A stretch of DNA of 64,000 nucleotides from F23-D06 sp045132055 (GCA_045132055.1 JBGURP010000039.1:130080-194079); one strand, 5' to 3'. Counted from the first letter of the stretch, positions 34,595 through 43,390 are shown. The notes: generated by a model not told the origin, from the letters alone. Translations and numbers: made by a program.

Positions 34595-34596
34595 TT

Positions 34597-35415
34597 TCAG
34601 AAATTCCAAGCGGAAATCGAATATTTGGCTTCAATCTTGTTCTCTATCTCATCTTCCAATTGTGGGAAGAAATCTATTCCGGTCATTTTCTCAATTTGGT
34701 CCACAGTCTTGCAGTAAGTGCTCAGCGGACGAGTCCCTGCCACGTTATCGAAATAGAATCCAATGGCTTCCCATTGTCCGTTGATGTAGCACAGGAGCAC
34801 TTTGTAGAAGGCGTCAGGTACTACTACGCGGTGTTTGCCAATGGTTTGGGGATTGTCGGACACAATGGGGCCGCAGACCACATATACATTGTCGTGTTGC
34901 CGCGCCCAGGTCCAGATTTGCTGTTCCAGCTCTTTCCATACGCCGCCGTTGAGGTTGTGGTTTTGCGGACATACATTGGACATGTAGAAGCTCTCCCGCA
35001 TGGCGTTTTCATCCCACTTCATGTCGCCCGCCGGAGCCATGTGCCCGCGGTCGTACCCAGAATCGTTGTAATCCCAGTATTCAGGACAGACGCCCTTGAC
35101 ATCGGGATCTTTCTCAAAACGATTGTACCGTTCCACCTTGCCGTAGCTCTCCTCACGGGTTAGCTCGTAAGCCACCCAGTTGGGAATGCGCCATTCGGGA
35201 TTGTAGCTCACCGTAAAGCCGGTATGCTGAATAATCTGTTCGGGGCGTGTCACGGTGAACACGGGGATTTCCAAGGAATCAGGATAGGAAATCTGCTCGG
35301 TAGTGGATGCTTTGATTTCATCCTTGTTTTTCTGGGCAAATGAAAAAAAGACCCAAAGACTTGAAATCAGGGCGATGAAAAGCAAGATGAGAATGGGTAC
35401 TTTTTTCTTTTTCAT
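34597..35415 (-). CDS. DNA/RNA non-specific endonuclease, membrane-anchored or exported
   Basis: The 272-residue protein begins KKKKVPILILLFIALISSLWVFFSFAQ, a signal anchor or uncleaved signal. It carries the NUC1 active-site block DRGHMAPAGD at 122-131 with catalytic His125, and the metal Asn in SNVCPQNHNLNGGVW. Members cleave single- and double-stranded DNA and RNA, probably in the periplasm or outside. It is the last gene of the gltX-tex transcript, 12 bases after tex, and faces wecB with only 2 bases between the stops. Confidence 0.93.
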   Translation of the reverse strand: MKKKKVPILILLFIALISSLWVFFSFAQKNKDEIKASTTEQISYPDSLEIPVFTVTRPEQIIQHTGFTVSYNPEWRIPNWVAYELTREESYGKVERYNRFEKDPDVKGVCPEYWDYNDSGYDRGHMAPAGDMKWDENAMRESFYMSNVCPQNHNLNGGVWKELEQQIWTWARQHDNVYVVCGPIVSDNPQTIGKHRVVVPDAFYKVLLCYINGQWEAIGFYFDNVAGTRPLSTYCKTVDQIEKMTGIDFFPQLEDEIENKIEAKYSISAWNF

Positions 35416-35427
35416 AATCAGATGAGG

Positions 35428-37563
35428 TTATTGTCCTTTCACCAGCGCCAGGCTGATGCGCTTGCGCTCGATTTCCACATTTAATACTCTGACCATCACC
35501 TTTTGGTTGAGGCGTACCACCTCGTTGGGCGAAGCGATGCGGTGGTCGGACATGTTGCTGATGTGCACTAGCCCATCTTGATGGATGCCGATATCCACAA
35601 AACAGCCGAAGTTGGTGATATTGGTGACGATGCCGGGCAGCTCCATGCCGGGCACGAGGTCTTCCATTTTCTGCACATTTTTGTCGAACTCGAACATCTC
35701 GTAGTGGCTGCGCGGGTCGCGACCTGGTTTAGCCAGCTCTTGCATAATGTCTTGAAGAGTAGGCATGCCCACTTTGTCGGTGATGTAGTGGCTGAGCACG
35801 ATTTGCTTGCGCAGTTCCTCTTTCAGGATGAGGTCGCCGACGGTGCAGTGCAGGTCTTTGGCCATGGCTTTCACGATGGCGTACGATTCGGGGTGCACGG
35901 CGCTGCGGTCAAGCGGATTCTCGGCATCGCGGATGCGGAGGAAGCCGGCTGCCTGTTCAAAAGCTTTTGCGCCAAAGCGCGGCACCTGCTTCAGTCCCTC
36001 GCGCGAGGCGAAAGGCCCATGCTCGTTGCGATAGTCGATGATGTTTTGCGCCAAGGCAGGTCCTACGCCGGAGACGTATGACAGCAGTTCTTTGCTGGCT
36101 GTGTTCAGCTCCACGCCCACATGGTTGACGCAGCTCTCCACGGTGGTCTGCAGGCTCTCCTGCAGCCGTTTTTGGTTCACATCGTGCTGATATTGGCCCA
36201 CGCCGATGGATTTCGGGTCGATTTTGACCAGCTCGGCCAGCGGGTCCATGAGGCGGCGGCCGATGGAAACAGCTCCGCGCACGGTGACATCATAGTCAGG
36301 GAATTCCTCGCGCGCTACGGCGGAAGCGGAGTAGATAGACGCGCCGCTCTCGTTCACCATGTAGGCTTTCACATCCCGCTCGAAGGGGATGAACTTCACG
36401 AACTTCTCGGTCTCGCGGCCCGCGGTGCCATTGCCGATAGCGATAGCATCTACTTTGTATTGCAATACCAGCCGTTTCAGCTTGTCGGAGGCCAGTTTGT
36501 ACTGGGCTACGGGTGGGTGGGGGTAGATGGTCTCATTGTGCAGCAGCTTGCCTTGGGGGTCGAGGATGACCACCTTGCAGCCGGTGCGGAATCCTGGGTC
36601 GATGGCCAGGGTGGTGACCTGCCCGAGCGGGGCGGCCATCAGCAGTTGGCGGGCGTTCTGTACGAAGACTTCGATGGCTTCCGTGTCGGCCTTCTCTTTG
36701 TATAGCTTACGCATCTCGGTCTCCATCTGGGGTTGCAGCAGGCGCTTGTAGGCGTCGGTGACGGCCATCCACACCTGCTGGGCGCAGTTGCTGTTGTTGC
36801 GGATGATGGCACGCCGGAGCATCTCCAGCGTCTTCTCCTCGTTCGGCTCGATGGTCACGCGCAAAATGCCTTCCTCTTCGCCGCGGAACATGGCCAAGAT
36901 GCGATGAGAGGGTGCTTTGGCCAGAAACTCGTCTGCGTTGTAATAGATTTTGTATTTCTCGCCTTCATCCACCTTGTCTTTGATGAGTTTGGTGGAGATG
37001 CGGCTGTACTGGCGGAAAGTGTTGCGCAGGCGTGTGCGCACGGAGAGGTTCTCGCTGATGTGCTCGGCGATGATGTCGCGTGCACCGGCCAGCGCCTCTT
37101 CAATGTTGTGTACGCCTTTCGCTTCGTTGACAAATCGGGACGCCAAGCTCTGCAGGTCCATCTCTTTCTGTGCGGAGATGGTCTTGGCCAAGGGCTCCAA
37201 ACCCTTCTCGATGGCCACGGTGGCGCGGGTCTTGCGCTTCGGGCGGTAGGGCAGGTACAGGTCCTCCAGCTCGCTCATGCTGACCGTCTCGTTGATCCTG
37301 GCCTCCAGCTCCGGCGTGAGCTTTCCCTGCTCGCGGATGGAATCCAAAATGGCGGCGCGGCGCTTGTCCAGCTCCACCCACTTGGTGTGCAACTCCTTGA
37401 TCTGGCCGATCTGGACCTCGTCCAGACTGCCCGTGGCCTCCTTGCGGTAACGGGCCACAAACGGGATGGTGGCGCCGCCCTCCAGAAGCTCCAATGTGTT
37501 CTTCACCTGCTCTTCGGTGAGGTGCAGCTCTTCGGCGATACGCTTGGCGTAGTTGATTGTCAT
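35428..37563 (-). CDS. tex: RNA-binding transcription accessory protein Tex
   Basis: Tex has an N-terminal helical region, a YqgF/RNase H-like fold and helix-hairpin-helix motifs. It ends in an S1 domain that binds RNA and affects transcription termination and ribosome rescue. The start MTINYAKRIAEELHLTEEQV at 37563 gives 711 residues, the usual size. Landmarks are TLAIDPGFRTGCKV (YqgF), VGVELNTASKELLSYVSGVGPALAQNI (HhH) and the C-terminal S1 motif GCFVDIGIHQDGLVHISNMSD. An upstream in-frame ATG would overlap gltX. Confidence 0.96.
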   Translation of the reverse strand: MTINYAKRIAEELHLTEEQVKNTLELLEGGATIPFVARYRKEATGSLDEVQIGQIKELHTKWVELDKRRAAILDSIREQGKLTPELEARINETVSMSELEDLYLPYRPKRKTRATVAIEKGLEPLAKTISAQKEMDLQSLASRFVNEAKGVHNIEEALAGARDIIAEHISENLSVRTRLRNTFRQYSRISTKLIKDKVDEGEKYKIYYNADEFLAKAPSHRILAMFRGEEEGILRVTIEPNEEKTLEMLRRAIIRNNSNCAQQVWMAVTDAYKRLLQPQMETEMRKLYKEKADTEAIEVFVQNARQLLMAAPLGQVTTLAIDPGFRTGCKVVILDPQGKLLHNETIYPHPPVAQYKLASDKLKRLVLQYKVDAIAIGNGTAGRETEKFVKFIPFERDVKAYMVNESGASIYSASAVAREEFPDYDVTVRGAVSIGRRLMDPLAELVKIDPKSIGVGQYQHDVNQKRLQESLQTTVESCVNHVGVELNTASKELLSYVSGVGPALAQNIIDYRNEHGPFASREGLKQVPRFGAKAFEQAAGFLRIRDAENPLDRSAVHPESYAIVKAMAKDLHCTVGDLILKEELRKQIVLSHYITDKVGMPTLQDIMQELAKPGRDPRSHYEMFEFDKNVQKMEDLVPGMELPGIVTNITNFGCFVDIGIHQDGLVHISNMSDHRIASPNEVVRLNQKVMVRVLNVEIERKRISLALVKGQ

Positions 37564-37579
37564 AAAAAATGCTATGTTT

Positions 37580-39094
37580 CTATAAACCAACGGTTTCAAT
37601 GGCGCGCATGGTGCGGTTGTGCACCTCTTCCATGCCCATCAGGTCGATGATGGTGAACAGTTCGGGACCTTTTGCGGTGCCCACGAGCGCGATGCGCAGG
37701 CTGTTCAGCACTTGGCCCATGTTGAGTTCATTGTCCTGGATGTATTGCATCACCAAATCGTGTGCTGTGTCTTTGTTGAACGGCTGGATGCCGCACAAGA
37801 TTCCGTCAATGGTGCGCAACTTGTCGCCGGTGCCCTCTTTCCAGCGTTTCTTCAACGCCTGCGGGTCGTATTCGGTGGGCGCAACGAAGAAATAGGAGGC
37901 TTGTTCCCAGAAGTCGCCGAGGAAGTTCAGTCGGTCTTTGATCAATTCGGTGACGGCGTCCAGATACTCGTCGCTACAGGAAATGCCCTTTTCGTCCAAA
38001 ATCTTGCGGAAGTGCGGACGCAGATCCGATGCGGGTTTGCTGAGAATGTACTCGTGGTTGAACCATTTGGCTTTGTCCAGGGAGAATTTAGCTCCGGCCT
38101 TGCTGATTTTGTCGATGGAGAAGAGGTTGATGAGCTCGTCCATGGACATCAGCTCCTGGTCGTTGCCGGGATTCCAGCCCAGCAGGGCCAGCATGTTGAT
38201 GACGGCCTCCGGCAGGTAGCCCGACTCGCGGTAACCCGATGAGGTCTCGCCCGATTTGGGGTCGTGCCATTGCAACGGGAACACAGGGAATCCGAGGCGG
38301 TCGCCGTCGCGTTTGCTCAGCTTGCCGTTGCCGTCGGGTTTGAGTAGCAGGGGCAGGTGTGCAAATTGAGGCGCCTCCCAGCCGAATGCCTTGTACAGCA
38401 TCACGTGCAGCGGTGCGGAAGGCAGCCATTCCTCGCCACGGATCACATGCGTGATCTTCATCAGATGGTCATCCACGATGTTGGCCAGGTGGTAGGTAGG
38501 CATGCCGTCGGATTTGTATAAAACCTTATCATCCAGAAGATTGGAATTGATGACCACTTCGCCACGGATGAGGTCGAAGACATGGATATCGGTGTCGGCG
38601 GGGTATTTGAAACGGATGACATAGTGCTCGCCGGACTCCAATCTACGTTGCACTTCCTCTGCCGGCAAGGTGAGCGAGTTGACCATGCCCATGCGGGTGT
38701 TGGCGTCGTATTGGAAGGTTTTCTTCTGGCTTTCAGCTTCCTTGCGTTTGGCGTCCAGTTGCTCAGGAGTGTCGAATGCATAGTAGGCCCAGCCATCATT
38801 CACTAATTGCTCGGCGTAGGGTTTGTACAGGGCTTTGCGCTCCGACTGTTTGTACGGGCCGTACTCGCCGCCGATGCCCACGCCCTCGTCGAAGGTAAGG
38901 CCGAGCCATTGGAAGGCCTCGATGATGTACTCTTCCGCGCCCTCCACGAAACGGGTCTGGTCGGTATCTTCAATTCTCAACAGGAAAGTTCCGTTGTTTT
39001 TCTTGGCAAACAGGTAGTTATACAATGCGGTACGCACGCCGCCTATGTGTAAAGGTCCCGTGGGACTGGGCGCAAATCTGACTCTTGGGTTCAT
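37580..39094 (-). CDS. gltX: glutamyl-tRNA synthetase
   Basis: GltX charges tRNA-Glu. From the ATG at 39094 it is 504 residues and opens MNPRVRFAPSPTGPLHIGG, containing the class I HIGH-type motif. The KMSKS-type motif appears as GKLSKRDGDRLG near residue 247. The longer in-frame extension to 39238 runs through promoter and repeat sequence and is rejected. It leads the gltX-tex-nuclease transcript. Confidence 0.96.
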   Translation of the reverse strand: MNPRVRFAPSPTGPLHIGGVRTALYNYLFAKKNNGTFLLRIEDTDQTRFVEGAEEYIIEAFQWLGLTFDEGVGIGGEYGPYKQSERKALYKPYAEQLVNDGWAYYAFDTPEQLDAKRKEAESQKKTFQYDANTRMGMVNSLTLPAEEVQRRLESGEHYVIRFKYPADTDIHVFDLIRGEVVINSNLLDDKVLYKSDGMPTYHLANIVDDHLMKITHVIRGEEWLPSAPLHVMLYKAFGWEAPQFAHLPLLLKPDGNGKLSKRDGDRLGFPVFPLQWHDPKSGETSSGYRESGYLPEAVINMLALLGWNPGNDQELMSMDELINLFSIDKISKAGAKFSLDKAKWFNHEYILSKPASDLRPHFRKILDEKGISCSDEYLDAVTELIKDRLNFLGDFWEQASYFFVAPTEYDPQALKKRWKEGTGDKLRTIDGILCGIQPFNKDTAHDLVMQYIQDNELNMGQVLNSLRIALVGTAKGPELFTIIDLMGMEEVHNRTMRAIETVGL

Positions 39095-39122
39095 GTTCTT
39101 TATGCTTTTTGGATTAAGGCTG

Positions 39123-39130
39123 CAAAGGTA
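39123..39130 (-). promoter_or_regulatory. -7 element of gltX
   Basis: The minus strand reads TACCTTTG, 28 bases before the gltX ATG at 39094. No clear -33 TTTG is found at the right distance. Confidence 0.5.
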
Positions 39131-39247
39131 CACAATTTTCAAAAACCTTGGTGTGTGTTGCGGGGTCATGTATTTCGTGGAGAGTGTCACCGTATGGCTG
39201 GTGGTCGCCGCCGCCCCGCTCTGCTCCACTCCACACACTGCCTACCT

Positions 39248-39407
39248 CACCACACTCCCGTGTGGTGTTACTAGGAGGGTGCTGCCTCCGGCAGCGGGGT
39301 AAGAGGTACGGCACGTCGGCTGCCGAAGGCAGCTACTTTGACGGCAACCTCACACGGAAGTGTGAGGTGTTGCGTCGGATGTGTCGCAAATGGCTCTCGA
39401 AGAGAGC
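39248..39407. repeat. left set of REP-like hairpins beside the transposase
   Basis: Five perfect hairpins: CACCACAC/GTGTGGTG with loop TCCC (39248-39267), GCTGCC/GGCAGC with loop TCC (39281-39295), GCTGCC/GGCAGC with loop GAA (39319-39333), CCTCACAC/GTGTGAGG with loop GGAA (39348-39367) and GCTCTC/GAGAGC with loop GAA (39393-39407). The loop sequence gives each hairpin an orientation: the first two point one way, the last three the other. Confidence 0.85.
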
Positions 39408-39465
39408 TCCCTATGCAATAACCTGTCTATATCCGCGTTTACACTAGCACCAAAAAAACAAAACT

Positions 39466-39915
39466 ATGAGTTACACAAAACTTTACTATCACATCGTTAT
39501 CTGCACTTATCGTAGAAAACGCACTATCAACGAAGCGCATGAGCGTGAGCTGTACGCCTTTATCCATGGTATGTGCAAGAATCGAGATGTCAAACTTTTG
39601 CGTATCGGCGGGATGCCCGAACATGTGCATCTTTTTGTCGAACTGCCGTCATTGCTGCCCGTAGGAAGGTTCGTGCAGGCAGTAAAGTCAGTTACCAGCA
39701 CATGGCTAAAGGAGAATCCGCATTTTCCCGGTTTTGACCGCTGGTCGAAAGAGTTTGCTGCCTTCACTTATTCGGAACGAGACAAGGAGATGATAATCAA
39801 CTATATCCGAAAACAGAAGCAGCATCACAAAAAGAAATCGTTTCCCAATGAGTACCGAAAGTTTTTGGTGGACAACAAAGTGGAAATTCAGGAGCAATAT
39901 TTTCTTGCTAACTGA
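39466..39915 (+). CDS. IS200/IS605-like (REP-associated) tyrosine transposase
   Basis: The 149-residue protein has the Y1 transposase (HUH) fold signs: His53-Val-His55 in GGMPEHVHLF and the likely nucleophile Tyr113 in IINYIRKQKQHH. Such enzymes cut and join single-stranded DNA at hairpins. No accessory TnpB gene lies next to it. Flanking hairpins of three classes in both orientations suggest a RAYT rather than a classical IS200. All catalytic residues are present, so it may be active. Confidence 0.92.
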   Translation: MSYTKLYYHIVICTYRRKRTINEAHERELYAFIHGMCKNRDVKLLRIGGMPEHVHLFVELPSLLPVGRFVQAVKSVTSTWLKENPHFPGFDRWSKEFAAFTYSERDKEMIINYIRKQKQHHKKKSFPNEYRKFLVDNKVEIQEQYFLAN

Positions 39916-39924
39916 CCTGTAGGG

Positions 39925-40211
39925 GGCTCTCTTCGAGAGCCTTTGCGGGTGGGGAGTTGTTAGTGCCTGCGTACTAACTTGTCTTATCGTGTTGGGTTAG
40001 GCTAGGCTATGTCACCGCACTTCCGTGCGGTGTGACCAGAAAGGCGCTGCCTTCGGCAGCGGGATATTAGGCACACGCCTCTTGGGGAACCGAACTTCAG
40101 TACGGGGTAATAGCAAGCTGGCTGCCGAAGGCAGCGCCCATTTGGGCAGCCTCACACGAGAGTGTGAGGCTAAAGTGTTGGGTCAATCATAAAAGGCTCT
40201 CGAAGAGAACC
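39925..40211. repeat. right set of REP-like hairpins beside the transposase
   Basis: Hairpins in order: GGCTCTC/GAGAGCC loop TTC (39925-39941), CACCGCAC/GTGCGGTG loop TTCC (40013-40032), GCTGCC/GGCAGC loop TTC (40046-40060), an imperfect CCGAAC/GTACGG (40090-40105), GCTGCC/GGCAGC loop GAA (40121-40135), CCTCACAC/GTGTGAGG loop GAGA (40150-40169) and GGCTCTC/GAGAACC loop GAA (40195-40211, one mismatch). The first hairpin starts ten bases after the transposase stop. No gene lies in this stretch. Confidence 0.85.
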
Positions 40212-40229
40212 ATCTATTCATTTTTTCCG

Positions 40230-40237
40230 TATCTTTG
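40230..40237 (+). promoter_or_regulatory. -7 element of the small membrane protein-mutL transcript
   Basis: TATCTTTG matches TAnnTTTG, 22 bases before the ATG at 40259 and just outside the last hairpin of the right repeat set. Confidence 0.55.
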
Positions 40238-40258
40238 CACTCTTAAAAACAAACGATT

Positions 40259-40504
40259 ATGGCACTGTTCAATTTTAATAAACCCGAACCCCGCGAGTTC
40301 AACTACAAACCGCGCTTCTATACCCCCGACGATCAGAAACCTACGGACGACCACCGCAGGGACTTCGCCAACGAACTGCACCGCGAGTGGAGCAGCAAAC
40401 GCCGCCACGACAAGAACGACAAACATATCCCATGGTTGACCATCATTACCATGCTGTTCTTCGCCGTGGTTCTGGGTATTATATTTTTTAAATTTTTCGC
40501 ATAA
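40259..40504 (+). CDS. small single-pass membrane protein upstream of mutL
   Basis: The 81-residue product has a polar, Pro/Arg-rich N-terminus (FNFNKPEPREFNYKPRFY), a charged middle, and one C-terminal membrane segment (WLTIITMLFFAVVLGIIFF). The NYKPRFY pattern is familiar from short Bacteroidota proteins encoded near mutL, but I know no function. It shares a promoter with mutL. Confidence 0.8.
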   Translation: MALFNFNKPEPREFNYKPRFYTPDDQKPTDDHRRDFANELHREWSSKRRHDKNDKHIPWLTIITMLFFAVVLGIIFFKFFA

Positions 40505-40506
40505 AT

Positions 40507-40538
40507 TTGTAAAGACGCACGGCCGTGCGTCTTTACAA
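40507..40538. repeat. 32-bp perfect palindrome before mutL
   Basis: The left arm TTGTAAAGACGCACGG (40507-40522) is followed directly by its exact reverse complement (40523-40538), with no spacer. A further partial arm, GGCCGTGCGTCTCCAC, follows at 40540-40555. It fills the gap between the small membrane protein stop and mutL. It shares TGTA-GACG arms with the inverted repeat at 19092-19119. Confidence 0.9.
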
Positions 40539-40563
40539 TGGCCGTGCGTCTCCACTATTAATC

Positions 40564-42444
40564 ATGGATATCATCAAATTATTATCGGATGCGGTGGCCA
40601 ACCAGATTGCGGCTGGCGAGGTGGTGCAACGGCCCGCCTCGGTGGTGAAGGAGCTGCTGGAGAACGCGGTCGATGCCGGCGCCACCTCCATTCAACTCAT
40701 CGTGAAAGACGCTGGACGCACGCTGATACAGGTGACGGACAACGGCAAGGGCATGTCGTTCAACGACGCACGGTTATGCTTCGAGCGGCACGCCACCTCC
40801 AAACTGCAAAGCGCCGATGACCTCTATCATATTACCACCAAGGGCTTTAGAGGCGAAGCCATGGCTTCTATCGCCGCCATTGCGCATGTGGAACTTAAAA
40901 CCAAAAAAGCTGAAGACTCCACTGGTACGTTAGTGCTCATTGAGGGCTCGCAGGTGAAGGCCCATGAGGTGATCGCCACCCGCGACGGGACCTCCGTTTC
41001 GGTGAAGAACCTCTTCTTCAATGTGCCCGCGCGCCGCAACTTTCTCAAATCCGACAATGTGGAGATGACCCACATTGAGGAGGAATTTTACCGCGTGGCA
41101 CTTATCCATAACGACCTGGAATTCTCCCTCTACCATAACGGCAAAGCCCTGTTGCAGCTGCAACCGTCCAATTTCAAGCAGCGTATCATCCACATCTTCG
41201 GCAACCATTTTAAGGAAAAACTCTATCCCGTGGAGCAGAGCACAGAGTTTATGCGGATCAGCGGTTTCATTGCCAAGCCCGAGAATGCCAAGAAGAAAAA
41301 AAGTGAGCAGTACATGTTCATCAACCACCGCTATGTGCGCCATAATTTGCTAAACTATGCGGTGGAAACGGCTTACCAGGAACTGATTCCGCAAGGCTAT
41401 CGACCGGCTTATTTTATTGAAATTGAGATTGATCCGTCTGCTATTGATATCAATGTCAGCCCCACCAAGGTGGAGGTGAAGTTGCAGGACGAGAAGCTGA
41501 TGTTCGGCTTTTTGAACGCGGCGGTGAAGAAGTCGCTGGGCACCATGTCGCTGACCCCGCAGCTGGACTTTGATACGGAGCAGGGACTTGTGCCGCCGGA
41601 GCGTCCTACGGGACATCCCATCGTGATGCCGAGCACCGGAGCCAATCCCAACTACAATCCCTTTGATAGCGTGCCCGCACGACATGACAAAGGGAGCTCA
41701 TTCAGCAGTTTCTCCGGAGGCAGTGCTTCGTGGAAAGACCGTGGCGGCATGGGCGGTTGGGAGGACTTTTTGAAAGGTCTCAGCACCCAAACGGAAGATG
41801 TCCAGGAGGGCAAGCAACTCGAAGCGGAGGGTTTGTCGCCAGCCCAGGAGCAAAATTGTGAGTGTAAGACAGAGATACCTGAGGATTTGGAGTTCTTCAT
41901 TCTCGATAACCGCTACATCTTCTTCAAACAAAACGAGCAGGCTTTCCTCGTGGACGCGCTGAACGCCCGCGAACGTATCCTGTTTGATCGTTACATCTCA
42001 GCACTGGACAATACGCCCATTCGTGTGCAGCAGAGCTTGTTTCCAGACACCATTACGCTTACGCCGGCCTTGGCCGACTTGGCCGATTCCATGAAAGAGG
42101 ATTTCCTGAAACTCGGCTATGAGCTGGAAAAGATGGATAATACCCATTTCGCGGTCAACGGCACGCCCAACGACGGCGAGGAGGGTGATGTGCAGTCGCT
42201 GATTGAGAATGCGTTGGAGTCCTTCAAGACCAACCAATTTCTGTACCGAGCCGACAAGAACCGCAACATAGCCATCTGCATGGCGCGGCAGAACCGGAGC
42301 CGGTACGCGATGCCGAAAACTGCAACGGAGGTGCGGGCTTTCCTGCAAGAGCTGTTCCAGTGCGCATGTCCCACGACCTCGCCTTCGGAGAAGAGCATTT
42401 TCCATGTGTTGGGCGGCGCGGAGTTGAAACGCTATTTTGAATAA
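40564..42444 (+). CDS. mutL: DNA mismatch repair protein MutL
   Basis: MutL couples mismatch recognition to strand removal. From ATG 40564 the protein is 626 residues. The N-terminal GHKL ATPase shows ENAVDAGA, DNGKGM and TKGFRGEAMASI. The transducer domain runs to about 330, with DVNVSPTKVEVK. A low-complexity linker follows (about 345-430), then a C-terminal dimerisation domain containing ICMARQNRSRYAMP. The upstream in-frame start at 40525 lies in the palindrome and is unlikely. Confidence 0.96.
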   Translation: MDIIKLLSDAVANQIAAGEVVQRPASVVKELLENAVDAGATSIQLIVKDAGRTLIQVTDNGKGMSFNDARLCFERHATSKLQSADDLYHITTKGFRGEAMASIAAIAHVELKTKKAEDSTGTLVLIEGSQVKAHEVIATRDGTSVSVKNLFFNVPARRNFLKSDNVEMTHIEEEFYRVALIHNDLEFSLYHNGKALLQLQPSNFKQRIIHIFGNHFKEKLYPVEQSTEFMRISGFIAKPENAKKKKSEQYMFINHRYVRHNLLNYAVETAYQELIPQGYRPAYFIEIEIDPSAIDINVSPTKVEVKLQDEKLMFGFLNAAVKKSLGTMSLTPQLDFDTEQGLVPPERPTGHPIVMPSTGANPNYNPFDSVPARHDKGSSFSSFSGGSASWKDRGGMGGWEDFLKGLSTQTEDVQEGKQLEAEGLSPAQEQNCECKTEIPEDLEFFILDNRYIFFKQNEQAFLVDALNARERILFDRYISALDNTPIRVQQSLFPDTITLTPALADLADSMKEDFLKLGYELEKMDNTHFAVNGTPNDGEEGDVQSLIENALESFKTNQFLYRADKNRNIAICMARQNRSRYAMPKTATEVRAFLQELFQCACPTTSPSEKSIFHVLGGAELKRYFE

Positions 42445-42449
42445 CGGCG

Positions 42450-43220
42450 ATGAATAGCATTGAAATTGAACATATTACGTTTGGGTACGACAAGACTCCA
42501 TTGTTTCAGGACTTGTCAGCGGTCATTGCCGATGGGGAGTTCTGTGCGCTGATGGGCCCGAATGGTTCGGGCAAGACCACTTTGCTGAAATGTATCTGCG
42601 GATTATTGCCTTTTACGTCGGGCGATATTCGCGTCAACGGGAAGACTATTAGGGAGTATGAGACGGTTGAGTTGGCGAAGTTGGTATCGTATGTGCCTCA
42701 AAGACAGGATAATGTGTTTGATATTTCGGTCTATGATTTGGTGATGATGGGGTTGTATCCGTATCAGAAGAAGTGGCAGTTGCCCAGTGTGGAGGATGAT
42801 GCGGTGGTGTGCGAGATGCTGGAAAGGTGCAATCTCACGCACTTGCGCGGGCGTCTGTTGCGCGAGTTGAGTGGGGGAGAGCTGCAGCGTTCGCTCATTG
42901 CGCGCGCCATGGCACAGCAAACGCCCATCATGCTGCTCGACGAGCCCCTGTCCAACTTGGATGTGTCGCACCGCTACGAAATCATGGATATCTTGGCCGA
43001 CCTGAACCGCCAGGGCGTGATGGTCATCATCATCATGCACGACTTCCCGATGGCGTTGGAGTATGCCACGCACGCGCTGTTGGTGAAGCACGGCAGTGTA
43101 GTGCAGCACGATGTCAAGGATCGCGTGCTGACGCCGGAAAATATCCGGAGTTGTTTCGACTTGAGCGAAGATTTCAGGATAGAGCCCAATGGGTTTATTT
43201 CCAAAAAATCAATACAATAA
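42450..43220 (+). CDS. ABC transporter ATP-binding protein, iron-siderophore/B12 (FepC/BtuD) type
   Basis: The 256-residue ATPase has Walker A GPNGSGKTT near residue 36, the Q-loop in SYVPQRQDN, the signature LSGGELQR near 140, Walker B IMLLDEP and the switch His in IIMHDF. The order and length match ATPases of siderophore, haem or cobalamin importers. No permease or binding protein gene lies nearby, so its partners must be encoded elsewhere. It starts 6 bases after mutL and is probably co-transcribed. Confidence 0.92.
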   Translation: MNSIEIEHITFGYDKTPLFQDLSAVIADGEFCALMGPNGSGKTTLLKCICGLLPFTSGDIRVNGKTIREYETVELAKLVSYVPQRQDNVFDISVYDLVMMGLYPYQKKWQLPSVEDDAVVCEMLERCNLTHLRGRLLRELSGGELQRSLIARAMAQQTPIMLLDEPLSNLDVSHRYEIMDILADLNRQGVMVIIIMHDFPMALEYATHALLVKHGSVVQHDVKDRVLTPENIRSCFDLSEDFRIEPNGFISKKSIQ

Positions 43221-43257
43221 TTTGATAAACAGCAAAATAACAGGCCTGTAAAATGGT

Positions 43258-43291
43258 TTTGTGGCTGATAACGAAAAAAATGTTATTTTTG
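43258..43291 (+). promoter_or_regulatory. promoter of tRNA-Ser
   Basis: TTTG (43258-43261) and TATTTTTG (43284-43291) with 22 bases between them match the Bacteroidota promoter, 10 bases before the tRNA 5' end. Confidence 0.65.
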
Positions 43292-43301
43292 CGCCCTCAT
43301 T

Positions 43302-43386
43302 GGAGAGATGGCAGAGCGGTCGAATGCGGCGGTCTTGAAAACCGTTGAGGGTCACACCTCCGGGGGTTCGAATCCCTCTCTCTCCG
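43302..43386 (+). tRNA. tRNA-Ser (anticodon TGA)
   Basis: The acceptor arms GGAGAGA (43302-43308) and TCTCTCC (43379-43385) pair, with discriminator G at 43386. The anticodon loop is CTTGAAAA-like with TGA as anticodon, an extended variable arm follows as expected for serine, and the T loop is TTCGAAT. CCA is not encoded. It reads UCA/UCG/UCU codons depending on modification. Confidence 0.95.
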
Positions 43387-43390
43387 CAAA

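Larger units (their letters stand above)
39248..40211 (+). mobile_element. REP-associated tyrosine transposase locus
   Basis: A single transposase gene (39466-39915) lies between two sets of short hairpins of three classes. Calling the GCTCTC hairpin A, the CRCAC hairpin B and the GCTGCC hairpin C, with + for purine loops (GAA, GGAA, GAGA) and - for TTC/TCC-type loops, the order is B- C- C+ B+ A+ [gene] A- B- C- C+ B+ A+. An extra imperfect B-like hairpin lies at 40090-40105. This mirrors the REP/BIME arrangement served by RAYT proteins. The limits are those of the outer hairpins; no target-site duplication is evident. Confidence 0.75.

Noticed and set aside
36733..37650. 305-residue plus-strand frame opposite tex
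   Set aside because: Shadow of tex; it also crosses the tex-gltX junction and has no family features.
37580..39238. Longer gltX start at 39238
   Set aside because: The extra 48 residues cross the -7 element and repeat sequence; the family starts at the MNPRVRFAPSPTG site (39094).
39466..39915. Classical IS200 insertion
   Set aside because: The flanks are multiple hairpins of three classes in both orientations rather than single left and right ends, which fits a RAYT locus better.
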